Counted from the first letter of the stretch, positions 42,164 to 51,847 are shown. The stretch is 64,000 nucleotides of DNA from Lysobacter sp. 5GHs7-4 (GCF_021284765.1 NZ_CP089924.1:1816001-1880000); one strand, 5' to 3'. Made by a program: numbers and translations. The notes: generated by a model not told the origin, from the letters alone.

Positions 42164-45100
42164 TCACGCCGCCTGTCGCAACACCGTCAGCAAACCCTTC
42201 GCCGCGGCCAGGCGCGCCGGCGCGTCGGGCAGGTCCAGCTTGACCTTGAGCTTGTCGGCGCCGTCCATCTGATAAAGCTTGGACTGGGTCTGGATCAGGC
42301 GGATCACCGCCAGCGGGTCCACGTTGGGCTTCTCGACGAATTGCACGCGGCCGCCCTTGTCGCCCAGGTCCAGCTTGCGGATGCCCAGCTCGGTCGCGGC
42401 CAGCTTCAGTTCGGCCACCGCGAACAGATGCTTGGCCGCATCCGGCAGCAGGCCGAAGCGGTCGATCATCTCCACCTGCAGCTCGCGCAGCTGCTCGACG
42501 TCGCGCGCGCCGCTGATGCGCTTGTACAGGGTGAGGCGGGTGTGCACGTCGGGCAGGTAGTCGTCGGGGATCAGCGCCGGGATGTGCAGCTCGACCTCGG
42601 CGCCGCGCGCCTCGACCGCGTCCACGTCGGGCAGCTTGCCCTGGCGGATCGAGCGCACCGCGCGTTCCAGCAATTCGGTGTAGAGGCTGAAACCGACCTC
42701 GGCCATCTGCCCGCTCTGGTCCTCGCCCAGCAGTTCGCCGGCGCCGCGGATTTCCAGGTCGTGGGTGGCCAGGGTGAAGCCGGCGCCCAGTTCGTCCATC
42801 GCCGCGATCGCGTCCAGGCGCTTGCGCGCATCGGGCGTGATCGAGCGCTTGTCCGGCACCACCAGGTAGGCGTAGGCGCGATGGTGCGAACGGCCGACGC
42901 GGCCGCGCAGCTGGTGCAGCTGCGCCAGGCCGAACTTGTCGGCGCGGTTCATGATGATGGTGTTGGCGTTGGGGATGTCGATGCCCGACTCGATGATGGT
43001 CGAGGCCAGCAGCACGTTGAAGCGCTGCTTGTGGAAATCCAGCATCACCCGTTCCAGCTCGCGCTCGGCCATCTGGCCGTGGGCGATGCCGATGCGCGCC
43101 TCCGGCACCAGCTCCTGCAGCTGGCGCTGCATGCGGCCGATGCTCTCGACGTCGTTGTGCAGGAAGTAGACCTGGCCGCCGCGTGCGAGTTCGCGCTGGA
43201 ACGCCTCGCGCAGCTGCGCGTCGTCCCAGGGCACCACGAAGGTCTGCACCGCCAGGCGGTGCGCGGGCGGGGTGGCGATGATCGACAGATCGCGCAGCCC
43301 GGCCATGGCCATGTTGAGCGTGCGCGGGATCGGCGTGGCGGTCAGGGTCAGCAGGTGCACGTTGGCGCGCAGCGCCTTCAACGCTTCCTTCTGACGCACG
43401 CCGAAGCGCTGCTCCTCGTCGACGATCACCAGGCCCAGGTCGGCGAAACGCACGTCCGGCTGCAGCAGGCGGTGGGTGCCGACGATCACGTCGATCTTGC
43501 CCTCGGCCAGCTTGTCGAGTTCGGCCTTGATTTCCTTGGCGGTCTTGAAGCGCGACAGCACTTCCACACGCAGCGGCCAGTCGGCGAAGCGGTCGCGGAA
43601 GTTGCGATAGTGCTGCTCGGCCAGCAGCGTGGTCGGCACCAACAGCGCGACCTGCTTGCCGGCGGCGGCGGCGACGAAGGCCGCGCGCACCGCGACCTCG
43701 GTCTTGCCGAAGCCGACGTCGCCGCAGACCACGCGGTCCATCGGCTGACTGCTGCCCAGGTCGCGGATCACCGCCTCGATCGCGGCGTGCTGATCGGGAG
43801 TCTCCTCGAACGGGAATGCCGCGGCGAACGGCTCGTACATGGCGCGGTCCATGTCCAGCGCCAAGCCGGCGCGGGCCTGGCGCTTGGCCTGGATCTCCAG
43901 CAGTTCGGCGGCGACGTCGCGGACTTTTTCGGCGGCTTTCTTCTTGGCCTTGCTCCATTGCTCGCCGCCCAGCGAATGCAGTGGCGCGGTTTCCACCGAG
44001 GCGCCGGAGTAGCGGCTGATCAGGTGCAGCTGCGCGACCGGCACGTACAGGCGGTCGCCCTTGGCGTATTCGATTTCCAGGTATTCGCCGGGTTGCCCGC
44101 CGGCCTCCAGCACCACCAGGCCGCGGTAACGGCCGACACCGTGGTCCTCGTGCACGATCGGCGCGCCTTCGGACAGCTCGCCCAGGTCGCGGATGATCGC
44201 TTCGGGTTCGCGGCCGACGCGTTTGCGCCGGCGCGGCTGCGAGGCGCGGTCGGGGAACAGCTGGCGTTCGGTCAGCACCGCCAGCGCCGGTTCGGTCAAC
44301 GCGAAGCCGTCGTCCAGCGGCGCCACCGCGATCGCGAAACGCGCGCCGTCGGCGGCGAACGCGCGCCAACCGGCCAGCACTTCAGGGCGCAGTTCGGCGG
44401 CCTGCAGCAATTCCAGCAAGGCCTCGCGACGGCCGGCGCTGTCGGCGGCGATCAGCACGCGGCCCGGGTAGCTGTCCAGGAACGATTTCAGCGCCTGCGC
44501 CGGCGCGGCGTCCTTGGCCGCCACCGGCAGCGCGGGCGCGGGCTGGTCGCCCAGCGCGGCCGCGCGTTCGCGCTGCGGATGGCCGTCGCCGCAGACCTCG
44601 ACGCGGTCGCCCTGGTTGAGCCGCTCGCGCAACGCGTCGGGCGACAGGTACAGCGCATCGGGCGGCAGCAGCGGCCGCTCCAGATCGTGGCGACGCTGTT
44701 CGTAGCGCTCGCCGGTGTGGGTCCAGAATTGTTCGGCCGCTTCCAGCGCGCCGTCGCCCAGCACCGGCAGCGCCTGCGCGCCGAGGTAATCGAACAGCGT
44801 CGCGGTTTCCTTGAAGAACAGCGGCAGGTAGTACTCGATGCCCGACGGCGCCAGACCGGCCTTGAGATCCTGGTAGAGACCGCTGCGGCGCGTGTCCAGG
44901 TCGAAGCGGTCGCGCAGCGCGTCCAGCGCGCGCTTGAGCGAGGCCTCGTCCAGCGGCACTTCGCGGCCGGGCAGCAGGCGCACCGCCTCGATCTTGTCCA
45001 GCGAGCGCTGCGATTCCGGATCGAAGGCGCGGATGGTCTCGATCTCGTCGTCCAGCAGCTCCACGCGGAACGGCGTGTCGGCACCCATCGGGTACACGTC

Positions 45101-45658
45101 CAGCAGGCCGCCGCGCACCGCGAAGTCGCCCGGGTCCAGCACCTGCGGCACGTTGCGGTAACCGGCCGATTCCAGGCGGCGCTTTTCCGCGTCCATGTCC
45201 AGGCGCTGGCCGACGCGCACGTCGAAGCTGCCGCCGACCACGTGCTTCAGCGGCGCCAGCCGTTGCAGCAGCGTCTGCACCGGCACCACCACGATGCCGC
45301 GCTTGAGCGTCGGCAGGCGGTGCAGCGCGGACAGGCGCTGCGAGACGATGTCCGGGTGCGGACTGAACTGGTCGTAGGGCAGGGTCTCCCAGTCCGGGAA
45401 CGGCAGCACCGGCAGTTCGCCGTCGCCGCCCAGCAGGGTGCGCAGGTCGGATTCCAGCTGGTGCGCGGCCTGGTTGTCGCGCGCGATCGCCAGCAGCGGA
45501 CCGGCGTGCGCGGCCGCGGCGGCGGCCAGGTGCAACGCCAGCGCCGACGGCGAGGCCGGCGCGCGCCACCAGGCGCGTTGCTGGCCGGCCTTGGGCAGCG
45601 GCGGGACGGGAATTGGCAGCGGGTGCGTCGCGGACTTGGCGTTGGGAAGCGTGGACAT
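42164..45658 (-). CDS. mfd: Transcription-repair coupling factor Mfd
   Basis: A 1164-residue Mfd, close to the usual family length. The UvrB-like N-terminal module is followed by the CarD-like RNA polymerase interaction domain (APIVHEDHGVGRYRGLVVLE). The RecG-like helicase has Walker A in 'VVCGDVGFGKTEVAVRAA', DEEQ in 'LVIVDEEQRFGVRQKEALKA' and 'LTLTATPIPRTLNMAMAGLR'. A C-terminal autoinhibitory domain completes it. Mfd removes stalled RNA polymerase and recruits UvrA. MSTLPNAKS (45658) is chosen as start; an ATG at about 45673 is also possible. Confidence 0.96.
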   Translation of the reverse strand: MSTLPNAKSATHPLPIPVPPLPKAGQQRAWWRAPASPSALALHLAAAAAAHAGPLLAIARDNQAAHQLESDLRTLLGGDGELPVLPFPDWETLPYDQFSPHPDIVSQRLSALHRLPTLKRGIVVVPVQTLLQRLAPLKHVVGGSFDVRVGQRLDMDAEKRRLESAGYRNVPQVLDPGDFAVRGGLLDVYPMGADTPFRVELLDDEIETIRAFDPESQRSLDKIEAVRLLPGREVPLDEASLKRALDALRDRFDLDTRRSGLYQDLKAGLAPSGIEYYLPLFFKETATLFDYLGAQALPVLGDGALEAAEQFWTHTGERYEQRRHDLERPLLPPDALYLSPDALRERLNQGDRVEVCGDGHPQRERAAALGDQPAPALPVAAKDAAPAQALKSFLDSYPGRVLIAADSAGRREALLELLQAAELRPEVLAGWRAFAADGARFAIAVAPLDDGFALTEPALAVLTERQLFPDRASQPRRRKRVGREPEAIIRDLGELSEGAPIVHEDHGVGRYRGLVVLEAGGQPGEYLEIEYAKGDRLYVPVAQLHLISRYSGASVETAPLHSLGGEQWSKAKKKAAEKVRDVAAELLEIQAKRQARAGLALDMDRAMYEPFAAAFPFEETPDQHAAIEAVIRDLGSSQPMDRVVCGDVGFGKTEVAVRAAFVAAAAGKQVALLVPTTLLAEQHYRNFRDRFADWPLRVEVLSRFKTAKEIKAELDKLAEGKIDVIVGTHRLLQPDVRFADLGLVIVDEEQRFGVRQKEALKALRANVHLLTLTATPIPRTLNMAMAGLRDLSIIATPPAHRLAVQTFVVPWDDAQLREAFQRELARGGQVYFLHNDVESIGRMQRQLQELVPEARIGIAHGQMAERELERVMLDFHKQRFNVLLASTIIESGIDIPNANTIIMNRADKFGLAQLHQLRGRVGRSHHRAYAYLVVPDKRSITPDARKRLDAIAAMDELGAGFTLATHDLEIRGAGELLGEDQSGQMAEVGFSLYTELLERAVRSIRQGKLPDVDAVEARGAEVELHIPALIPDDYLPDVHTRLTLYKRISGARDVEQLRELQVEMIDRFGLLPDAAKHLFAVAELKLAATELGIRKLDLGDKGGRVQFVEKPNVDPLAVIRLIQTQSKLYQMDGADKLKVKLDLPDAPARLAAAKGLLTVLRQAA

Positions 45659-46005
45659 CGGCAGCGTGGGCATCGGACTCGGTGTGGAGTGGGGCGATGG
45701 CGCTCGTCGCAGCATGGGCCAAAACGAGTGCAGCGCCGGCAGCCTTCGCCGCCAGCGCAATGGGCGCCGAGTGTACGCGAGCCGGGTGAGCGGCCCGTGC
45801 GCATTCGGGGGCTGGAGTGTTGCGCAGGGGCGTCGCAGGACGTGAGACGGGCGGGCGGCGTCACGGTCTGGATTCAAGGCGGCTGCGCGGAGCGGCCGGG
45901 CAGGGGGCGGTTGTCATCTGGCCGTGGGGTAATCGCGGCCTGCGCCTCCACGCCACAGACGCCGTCGTCGGAACGATGCGTGTCAGGGTTGGGGTTAATA
46001 TCGCT

Positions 46006-46020
46006 CGCTATTAAATAGCG
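46006..46020. promoter_or_regulatory. Candidate OhrR operator
   Basis: CGCTATT-A-AATAGCG, a perfect 7-1-7 inverted repeat, 20 bases before the ohrR start codon. An AT-rich continuation (CTATGTAAATTAC) follows. The position fits autorepression of ohrR by OhrR. Confidence 0.65.
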
Positions 46021-46040
46021 CGCTATGTAAATTACGCCCC

Positions 46041-46514
46041 ATGAAGACGCAGCCCCCCACCCCGACCGCGCAGCCTCCGGCGACCCCGTCGCTGAAGCTC
46101 GACGACCAGCTCTGCTTCGCCCTGTACTCGACCGGGCTGGCCTTGAACAAGGTCTACCGCAAGCTGCTCGCCGGCCTGGGCCTGACGTATCCGCAGTACC
46201 TGGCGATGATGGTGCTGTGGGAGCGCGACCAGATCACCGTGTCCGAGATCGGCGAGCGCCTGTACCTGGACTCGGCCACGCTGACGCCGCTGCTCAAGCG
46301 CCTGCAAAGCGCGGGCCTGATCAGCCGCACCCGCGCCCGCGCCGACGAGCGTCAAGTGGTGATCGCGCTGACCGACGCCGGCCGCGCCTTGCAGGAACCC
46401 GCGCGCGCGGTGCCGATGGGCATCTTCGGCGCCGCCGGTTGCGCGCCCGAGCAACTGGGCTCGATGAAATCGCAGCTGGAAGGGCTGCGCGCCAACCTCA
46501 TGCAGCACGTCTGA
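46041..46514 (+). CDS. ohrR: Organic hydroperoxide resistance regulator OhrR
   Basis: A 157-residue MarR-family repressor. The redox-active Cys is Cys25 in '[20 protein letters not shown]', with a second Cys near 132 (GAAGCAPEQ), so it matches the two-Cys OhrR type known from Xanthomonas. The winged helix covers '[20 protein letters not shown]' and '[20 protein letters not shown]'. Organic peroxides oxidise the Cys and release repression of ohr. Ohr gene follows 93 bases downstream. Confidence 0.96.
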   Translation: MKTQPPTPTAQPPATPSLKLDDQLCFALYSTGLALNKVYRKLLAGLGLTYPQYLAMMVLWERDQITVSEIGERLYLDSATLTPLLKRLQSAGLISRTRARADERQVVIALTDAGRALQEPARAVPMGIFGAAGCAPEQLGSMKSQLEGLRANLMQHV

Positions 46515-46607
46515 GCGCCACCGACGCCCGACGCAACCCCGTACCCCAATGGAGCCGGCGACGGCTCCTCCACTCCACACCGACCCAACCCCCGCAGGAG
46601 CCCGACC

Positions 46608-47033
46608 ATGTCCCTCGAACAAGTCCTCTACACCGCCCACGCCACCGCCACCGGTGGCCGCGACGGCCGCGCCGTGTCGTCCGACAACGTGCTCGACGTC
46701 AAGCTGACCACCCCGCGCGAACTCGGCGGCGCCGGCGGCGACGGCACCAACCCCGAACAGCTGTTCGCGGCCGGCTACTCGGCCTGCTTCATCGGCGCGC
46801 TGAAGTTCGTCGCCGGCAAGGAAAAGATCGCGCTGCCGGCCGACACCTCGATCGAAGGCGCCGTCGGCATCGGCCCGATCCCGGCCGGTTTCGGCATCCA
46901 GGCCGAGCTCAGGATCTCGCTGCCGGGCCTGCCGCGCGAACAGGCGCAGGAGCTGATCGAGAAGGCGCATCAGGTCTGCCCGTACTCGAACGCGACCCGC
47001 GGCAACATCGACGTGACCCTGACCCTGGTCTGA
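46608..47033 (+). CDS. ohr: Organic hydroperoxide resistance protein Ohr
   Basis: A 141-residue OsmC/Ohr-family thiol peroxidase. The catalytic Cys60 is in '[20 protein letters not shown]' and the resolving Cys near 124 in '[20 protein letters not shown]'. It reduces lipid and organic hydroperoxides using lipoylated proteins as electron donors. Ribosome site CAGGAGCCCGACC before the ATG. It is paired with ohrR and closed by a terminator. Confidence 0.97.
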   Translation: MSLEQVLYTAHATATGGRDGRAVSSDNVLDVKLTTPRELGGAGGDGTNPEQLFAAGYSACFIGALKFVAGKEKIALPADTSIEGAVGIGPIPAGFGIQAELRISLPGLPREQAQELIEKAHQVCPYSNATRGNIDVTLTLV

Positions 47034-47057
47034 CCGCGTCGCGCTTGCGTCACCGCG

Positions 47058-47088
47058 AACCCCGGCACGCGCCGCGCGCCGGGGTTTT
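47058..47088 (+). terminator. Terminator after ohr
   Basis: AACCCCGGC/GCCGGGGTT with an 11-base loop, then TTCGTTTTT, 25 bases after the ohr stop codon. Confidence 0.88.
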
Positions 47089-47108
47089 CGTTTTTCGCGC
47101 GCCCGCGC

Positions 47109-48158
47109 TCAGGGTCGCGCTTCCAGCACCAGGTTGAACGGGGTCTGGGTGGCGCGGCGGAAGCGGCTGAAGCCGCCCTCGCTCATCACCTGTTGCAGCC
47201 GCGCCTGTCCGGCCTGCGCGCCCAGCGCCGGGCCGTGCCGCGCCAGCGACACCGGCACGCAGATCTGCGAGGACGCGCCGTAGTACACGCGTCCGACCGG
47301 GTTGAGGTTGTCCTCGACGCGGTCGCCGGCGAAGGGTTCCACCAGCAGGCAGTGGCCGTCGGGTTTCAGCGCCGCGTGCGCATGCCGCGCCGCGCCGACC
47401 GGATCGCCCATGTCGTGCAGGCAGTCGAAGAACGCGATCAGGTCGAAATTGCGTCCGCTGTAACCGGTGGCGTCGGCGACTTCGAAGTAGGCGTTGTCGA
47501 TGCCGGCCTCCTGGGCGCGGCGGCGCGCGATCTCGATCGAGGCGGGGTGGTAGTCGTAGCCGATGAAGGCGGTGTTCGGAAACGCCTTGGCCATCAGGGT
47601 GGTGCTGGCGCCGTGGCCGCAGCCGACGTCGGCGACCTTGCCGCCCTGGCGCAGCTTGTCCAGCGCGCCGTCCAGCGCCGGCAGCCATTCGCTGAGCAGG
47701 TGGGCGTTGTAGCCGGCGCGGAAGAAACGTTCGGTGCCGTGGAACAGGCAGGGGTGGTGCTCGCCCCATTCCATGCCGGCGCCGCTGCGGAAGTTCTCCT
47801 TGGTGCGCTCCAGCGCGTGGAACGCGGCCTCGACGATGCAATAGGCGCCGGGCAGGTCGACCGGCCCGCCGGGATCGGCCAGGCACAACGCCTGCTCCGG
47901 GCTCAGCGAATAGCGCTGGTCGGCCGTGTCGTAGCGCACGTAGCCGCCGGCGGCCTGATTGCCCAGCCACTCGCGCGCGTAGCGCTCGTGGGTGCCGGTG
48001 CGCTGCGCCAGCTCGGCCGGCGTGAGCGGCTGTTCGGCCAGGGCCCGGTAGTAGCCCAGCTGATCGCCGACCAGCATCAGCGTGGCGCTGATGGCGGCGC
48101 CCAGGTCGCCCACCGCGCGACCGAGGAATTCGTTGAGGCGTGCTTCGTCGATGCTCAT
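47109..48158 (-). CDS. SAM-dependent methyltransferase with N-terminal winged helix (Rv2258c-like)
   Basis: A 349-residue protein. Residues about 1-100 form a winged-helix dimerisation domain (LGYYRALAEQPLTPAELAQR, YAREWLGNQAAGGYVRYDTA). The Rossmann methyltransferase domain follows, with 'GGKVADVGCGHGASTTLMAK' and 'LIAFFDCLHDMGDPVGAARH'. This architecture is shared with Rv2258c of Mycobacterium and O-methyltransferases; the substrate is unknown. ATG at 48158 is preferred because it begins the conserved MSIDEARLNEF. Confidence 0.88.
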   Translation of the reverse strand: MSIDEARLNEFLGRAVGDLGAAISATLMLVGDQLGYYRALAEQPLTPAELAQRTGTHERYAREWLGNQAAGGYVRYDTADQRYSLSPEQALCLADPGGPVDLPGAYCIVEAAFHALERTKENFRSGAGMEWGEHHPCLFHGTERFFRAGYNAHLLSEWLPALDGALDKLRQGGKVADVGCGHGASTTLMAKAFPNTAFIGYDYHPASIEIARRRAQEAGIDNAYFEVADATGYSGRNFDLIAFFDCLHDMGDPVGAARHAHAALKPDGHCLLVEPFAGDRVEDNLNPVGRVYYGASSQICVPVSLARHGPALGAQAGQARLQQVMSEGGFSRFRRATQTPFNLVLEARP

Positions 48159-48325
48159 ATCCGCGTCCCGAGCGTTCCGTCCGTGGATACGCGGCAAGGC
48201 CTGCCGCCGGCGCCGTGCAAGCTAGCCAACGCGGCGCGCGCGCAGGCGCGGCCTACCGCCGGTCGGCGGGCAGGGGGATGGGGACTGCGGCATCGCCGCG
48301 CGGTACCGCTACCCGCGTGCGGCGC

Positions 48326-48880
48326 TTACACCGGGTCGGGCTTGCGCAGGTCCAGCGAGACCCGGATCAGGCCGGGCGCGTCCTGCTGGAACTCGCGTTC
48401 GAAGCCCAGCGACTGCGCCAGCGCCAGCATGGCGTGGTTGTGCTCGAACACGTCGCCGTAGATGCGCTCGACCTTCTTGCCGCGTGCCCATTTGACCAGG
48501 CGCGTCATCAGGTAACGGCCCAGGCCCATGTTGGCGATGTAGTGGCTGACCAGGATCGCGAATTCCGCGTCGCGGCCGTTGTCGTCGATGGCCACGCGCG
48601 CGACCGCGCCGACCAGGGCCTCGCCGGGCGACATCGGCTCGGCGGCGACCAGGGCGAACTCGGTCTTGGGGTTGACCCGGGTGAAGCGCTCGGCCATCTC
48701 CGGGGTGAGTTCCTTCAGCGCGTAGAGAAAGCGCTGGCGGACTTCATCGGGCTGCAGCAGGCTGAAACCGGCGCGCAGCGGCTCGGCGTCCTCCGGACGA
48801 ATCGGACGGATCAGCACTTCGCGTCCGTTGGGGAGACGCTGGCGTTCGTGCCAAGGCGGGAGTCTTTCGCGCGCGGCCAT
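48326..48880 (-). CDS. GNAT-family N-acetyltransferase
   Basis: A 184-residue GNAT resembling the C-terminal acetyltransferase domain of Pat/YfiQ-like lysine acetyltransferases: 'EVLIRPIRPEDAEPLRAGFS', 'FLYALKELTPEMAERFTRVN', and the acetyl-CoA site in 'MGLGRYLMTRLVKWARGKKV'. The NDP-forming acyl-CoA synthetase domain of full Pat is missing. A substrate cannot be named. Start ATG at 48880; a longer form from 48919 is possible. Divergent from the YjbR-like gene. Confidence 0.87.
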   Translation of the reverse strand: MAARERLPPWHERQRLPNGREVLIRPIRPEDAEPLRAGFSLLQPDEVRQRFLYALKELTPEMAERFTRVNPKTEFALVAAEPMSPGEALVGAVARVAIDDNGRDAEFAILVSHYIANMGLGRYLMTRLVKWARGKKVERIYGDVFEHNHAMLALAQSLGFEREFQQDAPGLIRVSLDLRKPDPV

Positions 48881-48930
48881 GGCCGGATATTGGCACACTG
48901 GAGACCGTTGCGGCTTCATTTCGGGCTCAC

Positions 48931-49281
48931 ATGGACAAAAAAAAACTACGTGCCTGGGTCGGCGCCTGGCCCGGGGTGGTCGAGGACCTGAAGTGGAAGG
49001 AGGTGACGGTCTTCAGCGTCGGCGGGCGGATGTTCTGTGCCTGCCGGCTGCAAGGGCCTGAGCCCGGCGGCCTGAGTTTCCGGGTCGAGGACGAGCGTTT
49101 CCTGGAACTGACCGAACGCCCGGGCTTCCGTCCGGCGCCGTTCCTGGCCCGCGCGCACTGGGTCAACGTGCTCCAGCCCGGGCGTGTGCCGGCGGCCGAA
49201 CTGCAGGCTTTGCTGCGCCGCAGCTACGAGCTGATCCGGGCCCGCCTGAGCAAGAAGCTGCAGCGCGAACTGGCCGACTGA
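48931..49281 (+). CDS. MmcQ/YjbR family protein
   Basis: A 116-residue protein with the YjbR/MmcQ fold: 'LRAWVGAWPGVVEDLKWKEV', 'GGRMFCACRLQGPEPGGLSF', 'ELTERPGFRPAPFLARAHWV' and a C-terminal helix. These are small CyaY-like proteins sometimes called DNA-binding, function uncertain. The ATG follows a short leader after the divergent acetyltransferase gene. Confidence 0.88.
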   Translation: MDKKKLRAWVGAWPGVVEDLKWKEVTVFSVGGRMFCACRLQGPEPGGLSFRVEDERFLELTERPGFRPAPFLARAHWVNVLQPGRVPAAELQALLRRSYELIRARLSKKLQRELAD

Positions 49282-49373
49282 CCGGCCCGGCGCTTGGGCC
49301 GCGCGCGCGGGTCTGGGCGCGCGCGGACGGATGCTAGACTCCGCCGCTTCCGAACCTCGTGAGCAGGACGACC

Positions 49374-50288
49374 ATGGCAGGTGGTGGTGATTCGACCCGC
49401 GCGATTCTGTTCGCGCTAGGCGCCAATTTCGCGATCGCGGTATCCAAGGGCGTGGCCGCGTTCTTCACCGGCTCCAGCGCCATGCTCGCCGAGACCGTGC
49501 ACTCGCTGGCCGACTGCGGCAACCAGCTGCTGTTGCTGCTGGGCATGCGCCAGGCCAAGCGGCCGCCGTCGCCGGACTATCCGCTGGGCTACGGCAAGGC
49601 GATCTATTTCTGGTCGTTCCTGGTCGCGGTGATGCTGTTCACCGTCGGCGGCATGTTCTCGCTGTACGAGGGCATCCATAAGCTGCAGCACCCCGAACCG
49701 CTGAAGCAGTGGTGGTGGGCGGCCGGCGTGCTCACCTTCGGCATCGCCGCCGAGGCCGTCTCGATGCGCGCCTGTCTGGTCGAGGTCAACAAGGCGCGCG
49801 GCAGCCGCAGCCTGTGGCAGTGGTTCCGCGAGAGCCGCCAGGCCGAACTGGTGGTGATCTTCGGCGAGGACCTGGCCGCGCTGCTGGGCCTGGTGTTCGC
49901 GTTGGCCGCGGTGCTGATGGCGGTGGCCACCGGCAACCCGATCTGGGACGCGATCGGCACCATCGCCATCGGCGCGCTGCTGATCGTGGTGGCGGTGTTC
50001 GTCGCCATCGAGGTCAAGGCGATGCTGATCGGCCAGAGCGTCGACCCGGCGCGCCAGCAGCAGATCCGCGACTTCCTCGGCAGCCGCCCCGAGATTTCCC
50101 AGGTCATCAGCCTGATCACGCTGCAGCTGGGCAACGAGGTCATGGTCTCGGTGCAGGCGCGCATGCGCGAGGAGCACCAGCTGGCCGGCGCGATCGAGCA
50201 GATCAACGCGGTCGAGCGGGCGATGAAGCAGGCCTTCCCGGAAGTGCGCTGGAGCTTCTTCGAGCCGGATATCAAAGCCGGGCTCTGA
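49374..50288 (+). CDS. Cation diffusion facilitator family transporter
   Basis: A 304-residue CDF-type transporter with six membrane segments and a C-terminal cytoplasmic domain. The metal-site signature HxxxD is in 'LAETVHSLADCGNQLLLLLG' (His43, Asp47). On the fifth helix it has 'VVIFGEDLAALLGLVFALAA' in which the usual HxxxD is changed to a G-E-D form, as in the SLC30A9-like subgroup. It probably exports Zn, Fe, Co or Mn. The ATG at 49374 follows AGCAGGACGACC. Confidence 0.92.
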   Translation: MAGGGDSTRAILFALGANFAIAVSKGVAAFFTGSSAMLAETVHSLADCGNQLLLLLGMRQAKRPPSPDYPLGYGKAIYFWSFLVAVMLFTVGGMFSLYEGIHKLQHPEPLKQWWWAAGVLTFGIAAEAVSMRACLVEVNKARGSRSLWQWFRESRQAELVVIFGEDLAALLGLVFALAAVLMAVATGNPIWDAIGTIAIGALLIVVAVFVAIEVKAMLIGQSVDPARQQQIRDFLGSRPEISQVISLITLQLGNEVMVSVQARMREEHQLAGAIEQINAVERAMKQAFPEVRWSFFEPDIKAGL

Positions 50289-50307
50289 CGCCGGCTGCGC
50301 GGCACCG

Positions 50308-50340
50308 GCAGGCCACGGGGATCGTCTCCCCGTGGCCTGC
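50308..50340 (+). terminator. Terminator-like hairpin after CDF gene
   Basis: A perfect 14-bp stem GCAGGCCACGGGGA/TCCCCGTGGCCTGC with a TCGTC loop, 20 bases after the stop. The T-tract is weak (GTCGTTTG). Confidence 0.75.
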
Positions 50341-50399
50341 GTCGTTTGCGGTGTGGTGCGGGCGATAATGCGCGCTGGCCGGCGTAAGGGAAGGGACGC

Positions 50400-51401
50400 A
50401 TGAAGACCGTGCACGCGGTGCTGTTGTCGACCGCTCTGATGGGCGTGGTCGGCGCAGCAGTGGGCTACCTGGGTTATCGCCTGTACCGCTACGGCGGCGG
50501 CGACGCGCACGCGCGCGAGGAGGCCGCGCTGGCGGCGATGCAGGCGGCGCGGGCGTCCGCCTCGAACGATCCCGCCGTGCAGGCGCGCGCCGAGCGCGCG
50601 GCCGAGGAGGTGCTGGCGCCGCTGCGCTCGCGTTTGGATGCCACCGCGCGTGCGGTGCTCGACATCGAACTGAGCGCGATGGCGGCCGACGAGCTCAAGG
50701 CCAGCAAGGTCGGCGGCCGCCCGTACTGGGCGGCGGGGCGCGAGTATCCGCGCGATCCGGAAGGCCGGCCGCTGGTGCTGCTGGCTCAGGTCGATCTGGC
50801 CGAAGCGCGTTTGGCCGGCTATCCGCAAAGCGGCCTGTTGCAGTTCTACATCTCCGGTCACGGCGATTTCTACGGCGCCAACATCGACGACTACGAAGGC
50901 CGCATGCAGGCGCTGGCGCAGCCGCGCCGGTTCCGCGTGGTCCACTGGCCTCAGGCCGACGCGCCGGCGCTGGCGCCGCCGGTGCAGCCCGCCGACCTGG
51001 GGCAGCTGCCGTTCGACCCGGCCGCGCCGCGACGCATGCGCTTCAGCGCCCACCGCGAGAGCATCGGCGCCAACGACGTCGGCCTGACCACGGCGCTGCG
51101 CGCGTCGCTGGACCAGGCGATCGAAGCCTATGCCGCCGCGCATCCGGAGCAGAACAAAGTCAACCTGTCCGACGCCGTGTACGAAACGCTGAGCCGCGCC
51201 GGGCACAAGTTCGGCGGGCATCCGGAATTCACCCAGAGCGACCCGCGCGAGGCCGGCGACGGCCAGGTGCTGTTGCTGCAACTGGACAGCGACGACGTGA
51301 TGATGTGGGGCGACTCGGGCATCGCCAATTTCTTCATCGACCCCGACGACCTGGCGCGCGGCAAGTTCGATCGCGTCGCCTACAACTGGGATTGCTATTG
51401 A
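50400..51401 (+). CDS. DUF1963 (YwqG-like) membrane-anchored protein
   Basis: A 333-residue protein. An N-terminal hydrophobic segment (about 5-28) anchors it, followed by an Ala-rich helix. From about 95 the DUF1963/YwqG domain can be read: 'VGGRPYWAAGREYPRDPEGR', 'VLLAQVDLAEARLAGYPQSG', 'GLLQFYISGHGDFYGANIDD', 'KFGGHPEFTQSDPREAGDGQ', and 'LLLQLDSDDVMMWGDSGIAN'. The family has no assigned activity. Its stop overlaps the ATG of the GNAT gene (TGATG). Confidence 0.9.
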   Translation: MKTVHAVLLSTALMGVVGAAVGYLGYRLYRYGGGDAHAREEAALAAMQAARASASNDPAVQARAERAAEEVLAPLRSRLDATARAVLDIELSAMAADELKASKVGGRPYWAAGREYPRDPEGRPLVLLAQVDLAEARLAGYPQSGLLQFYISGHGDFYGANIDDYEGRMQALAQPRRFRVVHWPQADAPALAPPVQPADLGQLPFDPAAPRRMRFSAHRESIGANDVGLTTALRASLDQAIEAYAAAHPEQNKVNLSDAVYETLSRAGHKFGGHPEFTQSDPREAGDGQVLLLQLDSDDVMMWGDSGIANFFIDPDDLARGKFDRVAYNWDCY

Positions 51402-51847
51402 TGCGGCTGCGCCGTTACACGCCCGCCGACCGCGACGCCTGCCTGGCCCTGTTCGCGAGCAACGTGCCCGACTATTTCGCCGAACTCGAGCGCGCCGACT
51501 TCATCCAGACCCTGGACGAGATCGACGACTACTTCGTGATCGAAACTCCGGACGAAGGCCTCGTGGCCTGCGGCGGCTACGCCGCGATCGACGAAGCGCC
51601 CGGCGCAGCCGGGCTGTGCTGGGGCATGGTGCGGCGCGACCTGCACCGCCGCGGTTACGGCGAGCGGCTGCTGCGCGAACGTCTGCGGCATATCGCGGCG
51701 GAGCCGCGTTTCCAGCGCATCGTCATCGAGACCACGCAGTTCAGCCGCGCCTTCTACGCCCGCCACGGTTTCGTGGCGACGCGCGAACAGCGCGACGGCT
51801 TCGCGCCGGGCTACGACCTGGTGGAGATGGTGCGGCCGGCGCGCTGA
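51401..51847 (+). CDS. GNAT-family N-acetyltransferase
   Basis: A 148-residue single-domain GNAT. 'RRYTPADRDACLALFASNVP' is the N-terminal strand-helix, 'GLCWGMVRRDLHRRGYGERL' holds the acetyl-CoA loop (R-R-G-Y-G), and 'FSRAFYARHGFVATREQRDG' the C-terminal motif. Substrate unknown. It is coupled to the DUF1963 gene through TGATG. It converges with rlmJ, leaving only seven bases between the genes. Confidence 0.88.
   Translation: MRLRRYTPADRDACLALFASNVPDYFAELERADFIQTLDEIDDYFVIETPDEGLVACGGYAAIDEAPGAAGLCWGMVRRDLHRRGYGERLLRERLRHIAAEPRFQRIVIETTQFSRAFYARHGFVATREQRDGFAPGYDLVEMVRPAR

Noticed and set aside
41837..46018. A 1393-codon open frame on the plus strand opposite mfd
   Set aside because: It is a shadow frame made possible by the high GC content. 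It is antisense to the clearly recognisable Mfd, full of Gln/Arg/His/Val runs, and resembles no protein family.
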